In this document: in pieces, positions 17,331-24,284 of the stretch | Layout of the letters: each line of letters begins with the position of its first letter | Position numbering within the stretch: the stretch's first letter is position 1 | Translations under genes and position numbers: made by a program | The notes under the pieces: model-generated | The model's input: only the letters and a program-made list of their open reading frames with translations | Database searches by the model: none | Told to the model about the DNA's origin: nothing | Source: Opitutaceae bacterium | Lineage (GTDB): Bacteria > Verrucomicrobiota > Verrucomicrobiia > Opitutales > Opitutaceae | DNA: 33,436 nt | Direction: 5' to 3' | Assembly (NCBI GenBank): GCA_003164715.1 | Contig: PLTZ01000041.1 | Span: 1 to 33,436 of the forward strand

Positions 17331-17401
17331 TGTGAATAACCGGTGAGTTACGTTGCTCCCACGTTATTCACCGAAGCGCGCTGTGAGGGGAATGTGCATA
17401 A
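17331..17401. promoter_or_regulatory. Cluster of DnaA-box-like 9-mers with a hairpin
   Basis: Three 9-mers match the DnaA box TTATNCACA closely: TTATTCACA on the minus strand at 17331-17339 (exact), TTATTCACC on the plus strand at 17364-17372 (one mismatch) and TTATGCACA on the minus strand at 17393-17401 (exact). The first two belong to a perfect 9-bp inverted repeat (GTGAATAAC 17332-17340, GTTATTCAC 17363-17371). An overlapping hairpin pairs 17341-17353 with 17361-17373 at 11 of 13 positions. This is the 5' flank of hrpB and of the structured RNA. It could bind DnaA as a regulatory site; there is no AT-rich unwinding region or dnaA/dnaN gene to argue for a full origin. Confidence 0.35.
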
Positions 17402-17454
17402 GAAAAGCTTCACCCATTCGTAACCCGGCCGCAACCTCACCGCGTTCCTTGATA

Positions 17455-18307
17455 GAACAGTCGCAGCGCGGAGGCCTGAAAAACCCTTCGAAAGCACGGC
17501 TGGGATAATCCCGGGCGACCGGGGAAAGGAAGGTGGCAGCTGGTGCCGCCCTCCCCTCAGCGCAGCAATGTGCTTGTAGGCACTATCACCAGCTCCTCTG
17601 ACCGGTGTCATGACCGGTCAGTGACATGAACTCAGGAGCTGAGCGGCAAGGCGCGATTAGAAACCGCGTCCGAGCCGAGTCAGGCGCGCGGGAGGTTTCG
17701 AACCGCGCGCTGACGCAGTTACCCAGAGGGTATGGCTGCTACTGCGCAGACCAGAACGCAGTCGCGTTTCCCGGCGGGACGACCCCGCCAAAAGGCCTGA
17801 TCCGGTAAAAACGGGTGAGGCGCGCAAGGGAGACGGGGCCGCGGGGAGCGAGCGGGCCAGGCAAATCCCGCGAAAACTCCTCGATTGGGCGGTGTGTTAA
17901 ATCCACGTCACCCAACTGCAAAGCGAACGCAGCCTGAGAGTTAAGAGGTCAGACCCGTAACGCGGGGCAAACGATCGGCCAAAAGCCGATGCCGTCCCCG
18001 TGGCAACGGTGCCGACGCGAAAGATCCGCTACTTGTAGGCGTGTCTGCACCACGTCCGGCGTGCCGCCCCTGGCAGGGGGTGGCCGAACTGGGCGAAGAG
18101 GCCTCACTCGATAGACTCCAATCGGCAACGGTAGGAGCGATCCCGCCATGAGATCGAAAACTTCGCATGCCGCGAAGAGTGGCGTCGGGGAGCATACGGC
18201 CCGCGAAAGCGAGTGCGCCTAACGTATGTGATGGGAAAGAGCGCGTGGCGAGCGCCCACCCCCAAATTTGGCCCCGGAACCGAAAGGTTCCGGGGCCTTA
18301 TTTTTTT
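17455..18307 (+). ncRNA. Large structured non-coding RNA, class unknown
   Basis: About 850 nt without a plausible gene but packed with hairpins that I could pair by eye. Examples are 17510-17514/17519-17523 with a GCGA loop, 17532-17538/17544-17550, the 8-bp stem 17590-17597/17634-17641 enclosing the 9-bp stem 17598-17606/17613-17621, 17773-17778/17784-17789, the 12-position stem 17885-17896/17904-17915 (one mismatch), 17974-17979/17985-17990, 18063-18071/18075-18084, 18161-18166/18172-18177, and 18092-like stem 18192-18198/18223-18229 around a CGC-GAAA-GCG hairpin. It ends in a very strong intrinsic terminator, which fixes the strand and 3' end. The 5' end is uncertain: a possible long-range pairing (17378-17390 with 17553-17563) would extend it upstream. 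Signatures of RNase P RNA, tmRNA, SRP RNA and group II domain V are absent. It may belong to the GOLLD/ROOL/OLE type of large bacterial RNAs, or be new. Confidence 0.6.
18270..18307 (+). terminator. Strong intrinsic terminator with GAAA tetraloop
   Basis: A perfect 12-bp stem, GGCCCCGGAACC (18270-18281) with GGTTCCGGGGCC (18286-18297), capped by GAAA and followed by TTATTTTTTT (18298-18307). This is a textbook Rho-independent terminator on the plus strand. Nothing coding precedes it on that strand for over 2.5 kb, so it must end a non-coding transcript. It also insulates the downstream toxin-antitoxin promoter. Confidence 0.93.
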
Positions 18308-18342
18308 GCGGCGTACGCACTCGTCTCGAGATCGCAGATTTT

Positions 18343-18391
18343 GTGACACTGTTACACTTGACATTCACAATGGCAGGTGACACCGTGACAC
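18343..18391 (+). promoter_or_regulatory. Tandem GTGACAC operator-like repeats of the second Phd-PIN module
   Basis: Four copies of a 7-mer occur as two pairs, each pair with 8-bp spacing: GTGACAC 18343-18349, GTTACAC 18351-18357, GTGACAC 18377-18383 and GTGACAC 18385-18391. Three of the four fit GTG-N-CAC, a dyad around the central base. A TTGACA (18358-18363) between the pairs is a perfect -35 hexamer, though no good -10 follows before the ATG at 18393. The last repeat ends one base before the start codon. The arrangement suggests cooperative autorepression by the antitoxin. Confidence 0.5.
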
Positions 18392-18392
18392 C

Positions 18393-18641
18393 ATGCCTTC
18401 AAGTATAACTATTAAGGAACTTCACGCCACGACCGGCGATCATGTCCGGCGCGCGGGCTCGTCAAGGGCGCCAGTCGTGATCACCGACAGGGGCCAACCG
18501 GTGGCTGTCTTGGCCAATCCATCGCTGCTTACCCCCCGCGAGCGCAAGCGCACGCTCCTGCCGGAATATGAGGCGATGATGGCCGGCCCGGCGGGAAATG
18601 ACATACAGGCCGCTCTCGACGAAATCCGCGGGGATCGCTGA
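18393..18641 (+). CDS. Phd/YefM-family antitoxin (second module)
   Basis: An 82-residue antitoxin of the Phd/YefM family. The N-terminal DNA-binding half shows ITIKELHATTGDHVRRAG followed by PVVITDRGQPVAVLA, the typical helix and beta-hairpin order. The C-terminal half (RERKRTLLPEYEAMMAG, then DIQAALDEIRGDR) is charged and would bind the toxin. The ATG at 18393 directly follows the tandem repeats, so a ribosome-binding site is lacking and a leaderless transcript is possible, as in the first module of this window. The toxin start ATG is 3 bp after the TGA. It shares only the general family pattern with the first antitoxin, so the two modules are not recent copies. Confidence 0.83.
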   Translation: MPSSITIKELHATTGDHVRRAGSSRAPVVITDRGQPVAVLANPSLLTPRERKRTLLPEYEAMMAGPAGNDIQAALDEIRGDR

Positions 18642-18644
18642 CCT

Positions 18645-19079
18645 ATGATCTTTTGCGACACATCGGCGATCGCCAAGCTCTACGTCGTCGAGAAGGAATC
18701 ACCCGCGATGCGGGCGCGCCTGGAAGCGGAAGATCAGGTGTTCGCGTCAGAACTGGTCCGCACCGAACTCATGGGGGTCTTCCACCGGCAGTTGCGTGAG
18801 GGGATCTGGGGGCGGGACAAGTTCATGACCGCGATCCGGCAATTCACCCACGACGACATCGCCGGGTTTTGGACGTGGCTCCCCTTGGGCAGCGCGGTGA
18901 TCGAGGCCGCTGCGCAGGTTTATACGACGCTGCCGGAGTCGGTGTTCCTGCGCTCCGCTGACTGCCTGCACTTGGTGACGGCGCTGCGCCACAGTTTTGC
19001 TGAAATCTACACCTATGACATCCGCCAGTCTGACGCTGCGGGCGTCCTAGGGCTCAAACCCGTGGCCGTCGGCCGCTGA
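18645..19079 (+). CDS. PIN-domain ribonuclease toxin (second module)
   Basis: A 144-residue VapC-like PIN-domain RNase, partner of the antitoxin 3 bp upstream. The acidic metal-binding residues are D5 (FCDTSAIAKLY), E41 (RTELMG), D106 (RSADCLHL) and D125 (YTYDIRQ). Length and motif spacing are normal and there is no frameshift, so the toxin should be functional. The GC content is closer to that of the host genes than in the first module, suggesting longer residence. It lies between the terminator of the large RNA and typA. Confidence 0.88.
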   Translation: MIFCDTSAIAKLYVVEKESPAMRARLEAEDQVFASELVRTELMGVFHRQLREGIWGRDKFMTAIRQFTHDDIAGFWTWLPLGSAVIEAAAQVYTTLPESVFLRSADCLHLVTALRHSFAEIYTYDIRQSDAAGVLGLKPVAVGR

Positions 19080-19174
19080 CACGGCCATAGGAAGCGATTG
19101 TCTGCGATACTGGAGGCAGGTGCATGCCCCGTTGTTTTCCTTCGGATTTCCCTGAGGCCCAGACTCGGCGCTCC

Positions 19175-19209
19175 GGCCGTCCCCGATAGCCCTTGCCATC
19201 GGCACGGCC
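19175..19209 (+). other. Imperfect hairpin between toxin gene and typA
   Basis: GGCCGT (19175-19180) pairs with ACGGCC (19204-19209), and CCGAT (19183-19187) with ATCGG (19198-19202), with a 2x1 internal loop and a 10-nt apical loop. A T-rich stretch (CTTTTTC) follows about 20 nt later, too far for a classic terminator. It may end the toxin transcript or sit in the typA leader. Confidence 0.3.
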
Positions 19210-19256
19210 AGATGGCAGGTTTACGCTCTTTTTCAAAATTGCACGCACGCAGAGAA

Positions 19257-21074
19257 ATGAACCAGCACATACGTAACATCGCCATCATCGCGCACGTCGA
19301 CCACGGCAAAACCACCCTCGTCGACAAGCTGCTGAAGGAGGGCGGGGTCTACCGTGCGAACCAGCTGGTCGAGGAGCGGGCCATGGACTCCATGGACCTG
19401 GAGAAGGAGAAGGGCATCACGATCAAGGCGAAGAACACCTCCGTCCACTGGAAGAACAAGACCATCAACATCGTGGACACGCCCGGCCACGCGGACTTCG
19501 GAGGCGAGGTCGAGCGCGCGCTCCGGATGGTCGACGGGGTGCTGCTCCTCGTGGACGCCTACGACGGACCCCAGGCCCAGACGCGCTTCGTCCTGCGCAA
19601 GGCGCTGGCGCACGGCCTGAAGGTGGTGATCGTGATCAACAAGATCGACCGCGAGAACTCCGAGCCGAAGAAGATGTACGACAAGGTCCAGGAGCTCCTC
19701 CTCGAGCTCAACGCCACCGAGGAGCAGTTCGACGCCCCGGTCGTCTTCGGGTCAGGCCGCGACGGCTACATGATGTACCACCTGGGCGACGAGCGGAAGG
19801 ACATGTCCCCCCTCTTCCAGACGATCCTCGACCACGTCCCTCCCCCCTTCGCGAAGCCGAAGGAGCCGTTCCACATGCTCGTCTCCAACATCGACTGGAG
19901 CGACTACGTCGGAAGGATCGCCGTCGGCAAGATCCTCGGCGGGACGGCCCGCCTCGGCGACACGGTCTATGTCATCCGCCACTCCGACGGCTCGAAGACC
20001 CGGGCCAAGATCACCAAGGTGATCGAGTTCACGGGCCTCGGCACGGCCGAGGCGCAGTCAGGCACCGCCGGCAACATCGTCGGCCTCTCGGGCTTCGAGG
20101 ACATCGACATCGGCGACACGATCGCCGCGAGCGAGGACCAGCACGCCCTGCCCTTCACCCAGATCGACCCGCCGACCCTCGAGATGCAGTTCTGCGTCAA
20201 CGACGGGCCGCTCGTGGGCCGCGAGGGCAAGCTCGTCACCTCGCGCCAGCTGAGGGACCGCCTTTACCGGGAATTGAAGACCAACGTCTCCATCAAGGTC
20301 GAGGACACCGACTCGGCCGGCGTCTACAACGTGAAGGCCCGCGGGGCCATGCAGATCGCCGTCCTCGTTGAGACGATGAGGCGCGAGGGCTTCGAGCTCC
20401 TCGTCTCCCGGCCGACTGTGATCGAGAGGGTCGAGAACGGCCAGCGCCTGGAGCCCTACGAGACCGTCTGGATCGAGGTGCCCGACGAATGCGTCGGGGC
20501 GATCGTCCAGAACCTGGCCAACCGCAAGGGCCTGATGACCAACATGGAGAAGCTCTCCCACTCGACGATGATCGAGGCGACGATCACGACCCGGGGCCTC
20601 ATCGGCTTCGAGATCGACGTCGTGAACGCGACCAGCGGCCGCGGGGTCCTAAGCCACCTCTTCAAGGAGTACGCGCCCTACGCGGGCGAGGTGCTGACGC
20701 GGCTCACGGGCACAATCCTGGCCACGGAGGCCGGCGTCACCACCGCCTACGCCCTCGAGAGCGCGCAGGAGCGCGGCATGCTCTTCGTCAGCCCGGGCGA
20801 GGAGGTCTACGAGGGGATGATCGTCGGCGAGAACCCCCGCAACGAGGACGTGCCGGTCAACGCCGTGCGCGCCAAGCAGCTCACGAACTTCCGCTCGCAG
20901 GGCGAGGGCAAGGGCATCCAGCTGACGCCCGCCACCAAGCTCTCGCTCGAGCGCGCGATCGAGTACATCGCCGCGGACGAGTTCGTCGAGGTGACGCCGA
21001 AGAACCTGCGCTTAAGGAAGCGGATCCTGAGCGCCGTCGAGCGGCGCAAGCAGGACCGCAGGAGCGCGGGCTAG
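19257..21074 (+). CDS. typA: Ribosome-associated GTPase TypA/BipA
   Basis: TypA/BipA is a translational GTPase related to EF-G that binds the ribosome and helps 50S assembly and stress adaptation. The 605-residue product has the normal length. G motifs are complete: AHVDHGKTT (12-20), the switch region around [24 protein letters not shown] and INKIDRE. Domain V and the family-specific C-terminal domain follow ([40 protein letters not shown]). I use the ATG at 19257: the frame is open 53 codons further upstream, but the family starts at [17 protein letters not shown] and an AGAGAA stretch just precedes this codon. Confidence 0.96.
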   Translation: MNQHIRNIAIIAHVDHGKTTLVDKLLKEGGVYRANQLVEERAMDSMDLEKEKGITIKAKNTSVHWKNKTINIVDTPGHADFGGEVERALRMVDGVLLLVDAYDGPQAQTRFVLRKALAHGLKVVIVINKIDRENSEPKKMYDKVQELLLELNATEEQFDAPVVFGSGRDGYMMYHLGDERKDMSPLFQTILDHVPPPFAKPKEPFHMLVSNIDWSDYVGRIAVGKILGGTARLGDTVYVIRHSDGSKTRAKITKVIEFTGLGTAEAQSGTAGNIVGLSGFEDIDIGDTIAASEDQHALPFTQIDPPTLEMQFCVNDGPLVGREGKLVTSRQLRDRLYRELKTNVSIKVEDTDSAGVYNVKARGAMQIAVLVETMRREGFELLVSRPTVIERVENGQRLEPYETVWIEVPDECVGAIVQNLANRKGLMTNMEKLSHSTMIEATITTRGLIGFEIDVVNATSGRGVLSHLFKEYAPYAGEVLTRLTGTILATEAGVTTAYALESAQERGMLFVSPGEEVYEGMIVGENPRNEDVPVNAVRAKQLTNFRSQGEGKGIQLTPATKLSLERAIEYIAADEFVEVTPKNLRLRKRILSAVERRKQDRRSAG

Positions 21075-21092
21075 GCCCCCTTCCGGGCGCCG

Positions 21093-21476
21093 CTACGCCG
21101 TCAGCGCCGTGTAGGCGGCGGCGTCCATGAGCGCCCCGGCCTCGGCGGGGTCCGAGGGCTTGAGCCGCAGGATCCAGCCCTCGCCGTACGGGTCCCGGTT
21201 GAGCGCCTCCGGCGCGCCGTCGAGGGCCGTGTTGACGGCCACCACCGTGCCGCCCACCGGGGCGTACACGTCGGACGCTGCCTTCACGGACTCGACGACG
21301 CCGAAGGGCGCCCCCTGGCGCAGGACCGCCCCGACCTTGGGGAGCTGGACGTAGGTGATGTCGCCGAGCGAGGCCTGCGCGTAGTCCGTAATGCCCACGG
21401 TCGCGGTGGCGTCGGCCTCGGGCCTGAGCCATTCATGGGATTTCGCGTAGCGAAGCGCGTCGGGGACGGTGCTCAT
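21093..21476 (-). CDS. gcvH: Glycine cleavage system H protein
   Basis: GcvH is the lipoyl carrier that shuttles the aminomethyl group of glycine between the P, T and L proteins. The 127-residue product is of normal length and has the lipoylation site K65 in VVESVKAASDVYAPV, with the conserved HEWLRPE start region and ITDYAQASLGDITYVQLP. Its ATG overlaps the stop of gcvT by 4 bp, so the two are translationally coupled. gcvP is not in the window to the left, where typA converges at an 18-bp gap. Confidence 0.96.
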   Translation of the reverse strand: MSTVPDALRYAKSHEWLRPEADATATVGITDYAQASLGDITYVQLPKVGAVLRQGAPFGVVESVKAASDVYAPVGGTVVAVNTALDGAPEALNRDPYGEGWILRLKPSDPAEAGALMDAAAYTALTA

Positions 21477-22576
21477 GGGAGTTTCTTTAACTCGACGAAC
21501 GGGGGTTTGACGAGGTGCAAGTGAACGGGGCTTCCGCGCACGTCGGCGCGGAGCTCGCCCGAGGCGGCCGGCGCGTCGACCAGGGCGGAGCCGATCGCGA
21601 CCGAGAGCATCGGGGAGAGCGTCCCGGATAGCACGCGGCCGACGGGCCCGCCGCCCGCCCCAAAGACCGGCGTCTCCGGGCGGATGATCCGGCGGTCCCC
21701 GGTCTTGAAGAACACGACCCTCCGGGGCGAGCCGCCCGCCTTCTCGGCCGCGAGCGCCGCCCGCCCCGAGAAGTCCCCCGGCTTGTCCAGCCTCACCGTC
21801 CAGCCGAGGCCGGCGGTGAGCGGGGAGATCTCGCGCGTGATCTCGTGCCCGTAGAGGGGGTACCCGGCCTCGAGCCTCAGGCTGTCGCGCGCCCCGAGCC
21901 CGCAGAGCTCAAGGCCGTGGGGCGCGCCCGCCGCGAGGAGCGCCTCCGCGAGCCGCACCGCGTCCCCCGCGCCGTGGTAGAGCTCGAAGCCGTCCTCCCC
22001 GGTGTACCCGGTGCGGCTGATGGTGCAGGGGACGCCGGCGACCTCGCCCTGCGTGAAATGGTAGTACTTCAGGGCCTCGAGTCGGGTCCCGGCGAGCGGC
22101 TGGACGATCGCGAGCGCCCGCGGGCCCTGGATGGCCAGGAGCGCGGTCGCCTCGGAGCGGTCGGTGACCCGGACGTCCTGGCCCGCGGCCCGGGCGCGGA
22201 TCCACTCGAGGTCTGGCGGGATGTTGCCCGCATTGATGCACAGGAAGTAGTCGCCCGGGCCCCGCATGTAGACCAGGAGGTCGTCGATCACCCCCGCGTC
22301 GGCGGCGCACATCGGCGAATACAGGACCCGGCCCGGGTACATCCTGCCGACGGCGTTGGTGACGAGGCTGTCGAGGAACGCACCGGCCCCGGGGCCCGCC
22401 ACGTCGACCTCGCCCATGTGGCTGACGTCGAAGAGGCCCGCGGCGCGCCGCACCGCCTTGTGCTCCTCGAGGATGCTGCGGTATTGCACCGGCATCTCCC
22501 AGCCGGCGAAGTCGACCAGGCGCGCCCCGTGCGCCGCGTGAAAGTCCCTGAGGGGGGTCCGCTTCAAGTCGCTCAT
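21473..22576 (-). CDS. gcvT: Aminomethyltransferase (glycine cleavage T protein)
   Basis: GcvT moves the methylene group from the aminomethyl-lipoyl arm of GcvH to tetrahydrofolate, releasing ammonia. The 367-residue product shows the family start RTPLRDFHAAHGARLVDFAGWEMPVQY, the folate-pocket region LFDVSHMGEVDVAGPGA, the loop RTGYTGEDGFELY and LRLEAGYPLYGHEI. Length is standard. It is the first gene of a gcvT-gcvH pair on the minus strand. No glycine riboswitch is apparent in the 216 bp upstream, so control may differ from that in many bacteria. Confidence 0.96.
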   Translation of the reverse strand: MSDLKRTPLRDFHAAHGARLVDFAGWEMPVQYRSILEEHKAVRRAAGLFDVSHMGEVDVAGPGAGAFLDSLVTNAVGRMYPGRVLYSPMCAADAGVIDDLLVYMRGPGDYFLCINAGNIPPDLEWIRARAAGQDVRVTDRSEATALLAIQGPRALAIVQPLAGTRLEALKYYHFTQGEVAGVPCTISRTGYTGEDGFELYHGAGDAVRLAEALLAAGAPHGLELCGLGARDSLRLEAGYPLYGHEITREISPLTAGLGWTVRLDKPGDFSGRAALAAEKAGGSPRRVVFFKTGDRRIIRPETPVFGAGGGPVGRVLSGTLSPMLSVAIGSALVDAPAASGELRADVRGSPVHLHLVKPPFVELKKLP

Positions 22577-22792
22577 GGCCCTATACGTAGCCGCGCAAAC
22601 GGCCCTTGCTGCAAGGCTCTTTTGCGGTCATGGCTGGATGCCCCTAAATGGCGCGGAATGACCGGCACGGCTCTTGCGCGCCACACTGAGCCTGAGCGGA
22701 TGGAGCGAATGGCCCGAAGCGTGCCGATCTGGAAGGTTGCGTGCCGTTCCTCCGCGTTGTGAAGTTGTCCAACCGCCAACGAACAGGAGCTC

Positions 22793-24202
22793 ATGAAAAT
22801 GCATCGAATAGCCGGCGTGTTGATTCTCAGCAGCTGCCTCTTGGCGCGGTCCCAGGTAACCGGTGAGATTCAACTGCTGATCTCGGCAGAGAGCACGACG
22901 AACATGCGGGACGGCACCCGGGGCCTGCAGGCCTATCTCACTCCCGTGGGTCTGCTAGAATCGCGGGTCAGGGCCGGCCGGGTGACCATTTCTCACGCGC
23001 TAGATGACACGGGCGCCTTGTTGACCCAGGCCACCACAAACAAGTTTTATTCCGTCTCGGTTGGGCGCATCGATGACTCCAAGGACCTCACCTCCAGGGA
23101 ACCCACGCCCTTCTCGCTTTGGGGCCTGGCGAAGGGATCAAAGGCCATCGAGTCGGTCTCGGGTGTCCTGGAACTCGTCATCCCCGACCTCGATCCCGGC
23201 TCGACCGTCGTCATCGAGAATATCCCCGCGAAGTACGGCTCCTCGATTGGGTCCGAGGCGCTGGCCAAGGCCGGCGTTACCCTGACCGTCTTCGACAAGA
23301 AGTCGGCCTACGCGGCAGCCGGGGCAAAGACACGAGGTGGACCGCAAGACTACGATTCGGGGACGATGTTCGGGACTTTCTTTCCGCTGCCCCCGGGGTT
23401 TCCAAGGCCAGGGATGGAAGGGGGCGACATAGCCGTAGCCATCGACGACCCGGATGAGCACCTTGTTGGCCTCGAAGTCCAAGCGGTGGACGGGAGCCCG
23501 CTGCGCTACAACCATAACGGCCAGTATCACTCGAGCAGCCTAGCGGGTAGCCCTGGGAGGCGTTTCGACACCTATCACCTGGCGACAGATCTTCCCAGTG
23601 ATGCGCGACTGGTCTGCTGGCTCATCACCTCAAAGTCACTCCTCAGGATTCCCTTCCACTTTGACAGGCTCCCCGTACCGGGAATGAGCGACGGCCGCTG
23701 CGACCTGGGAACGATGACAGTCCAGCTAGCGCCGGCGGCACTCAACACAAGAGAGACGCTCGATTATGAAAAGGGCCGATCCGATGCCAGGCTCACGCCA
23801 ATCGCGCCGCAAGGCATGGAGAAGATCGTCCAGCTCTGGTCCGACGTTCCCGACTACGTCGCGATCCTCAAGCGGGACATGCATTACAAGACGCTTCCCC
23901 AGCTGGTATTCGCTGTGCCCCCGGAATTCCCGGTCATCCCCCCTCCCCCGCTTCCCCCGAATACGACAATCAAGGTTCTGGTGTCATTCGCCGTCGACAA
24001 CAGGGGCAACGTGGAGGCCGCGCGGATTCTGCAGTCGGACGACGCAAGGTTCGACACGTCTGCGGCCGGGGCTGTCCTCAGGTGGAGGTTCCGGCCCGCC
24101 GAGACCGAAGATGGACCCGCCATGGCTTTCGTCACGGTTCCCGTCGTGTTCAAGGTGCCGATCCCGGAGCCGACAAGACCCGTTCCTGCGCCCTCCGGTT
24201 GA
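22793..24202 (+). CDS. Exported protein with TonB C-terminal-like domain
   Basis: A 469-residue exported protein of unknown role. It starts with a short signal sequence (MKMHRIAGVLILSSCLLARS); the LSSC at 12-15 fits a lipobox, so it may be a lipoprotein anchored at C15. The middle ~350 residues are not recognisable. After a proline-rich linker (IPPPPLPPN, ~381-389) comes a TonB_C-like fold: IKVLVSFAVDNRGNVEAARI, then FDTSAAGAVLRWRFRP, then AFVTVPVVFKV. Genuine TonB needs an N-terminal inner-membrane anchor and an ExbB/ExbD partner; neither is evident, so this belongs to the broad group of proteins that borrow the TonB_C fold, perhaps for contact with an outer-membrane protein. An AGGAG site lies 5-6 bases before the ATG at 22793. 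Codon use is less GC-extreme than in its neighbours. Confidence 0.6.
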   Translation: MKMHRIAGVLILSSCLLARSQVTGEIQLLISAESTTNMRDGTRGLQAYLTPVGLLESRVRAGRVTISHALDDTGALLTQATTNKFYSVSVGRIDDSKDLTSREPTPFSLWGLAKGSKAIESVSGVLELVIPDLDPGSTVVIENIPAKYGSSIGSEALAKAGVTLTVFDKKSAYAAAGAKTRGGPQDYDSGTMFGTFFPLPPGFPRPGMEGGDIAVAIDDPDEHLVGLEVQAVDGSPLRYNHNGQYHSSSLAGSPGRRFDTYHLATDLPSDARLVCWLITSKSLLRIPFHFDRLPVPGMSDGRCDLGTMTVQLAPAALNTRETLDYEKGRSDARLTPIAPQGMEKIVQLWSDVPDYVAILKRDMHYKTLPQLVFAVPPEFPVIPPPPLPPNTTIKVLVSFAVDNRGNVEAARILQSDDARFDTSAAGAVLRWRFRPAETEDGPAMAFVTVPVVFKVPIPEPTRPVPAPSG

Positions 24203-24226
24203 TTGCAAGCGCCGCTTGCGATCAAC
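24198..24226 (+). terminator. Long hairpin overlapping the stop codon of the TonB_C-like gene
   Basis: GTTGATTGCAAGC (24198-24210) pairs with GCTTGCGATCAAC (24214-24226) over 13 bp with one G-U pair, closing a GCC loop. The stem includes the TGA stop (24200-24202). Only TCTTT follows, so the U-run is weak, but the very stable stem at the gene end makes a terminator or a 3' mRNA-stabilising structure likely. Confidence 0.6.
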
Positions 24227-24284
24227 TCTTTGGGCACTCGTTTTTGTGTTCGGAAACGGCGCCCGGCCCCCCTAGCCTGCCTGG

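Noticed and set aside
17321-17460. A replication origin at the DnaA-box cluster
   Set aside because: There is no AT-rich unwinding element and no dnaA, dnaN, gidA or parAB gene nearby; only a regulatory role is kept as a possibility.
17573-18040. The 9-mer CTTGTAGGC occurring twice in the structured RNA (17573-17581 and 18032-18040)
   Set aside because: A repeated 9-mer is about what chance gives in 850 nt, and the flanking sequence differs.
17455-18307. RNase P RNA, tmRNA, SRP RNA or a group II intron
   Set aside because: I looked for the RNase P box GAGGAAAGTCC and its partner, the tmRNA ends and tag frame, the SRP GGAAG/GCAG tetraloop region and a group II domain V; none is present, so the RNA is left unassigned.
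17626-18364. Several open frames of 60-86 codons on both strands inside the RNA region
   Set aside because: They overlap each other and the hairpins, have no ribosome-binding sites, and their products show no recognisable pattern.
22577-22792. Glycine riboswitch upstream of gcvT
   Set aside because: Only a short CTCAGGC-like word is found on the minus strand; the paired aptamer core and GGAGAG elements are missing.
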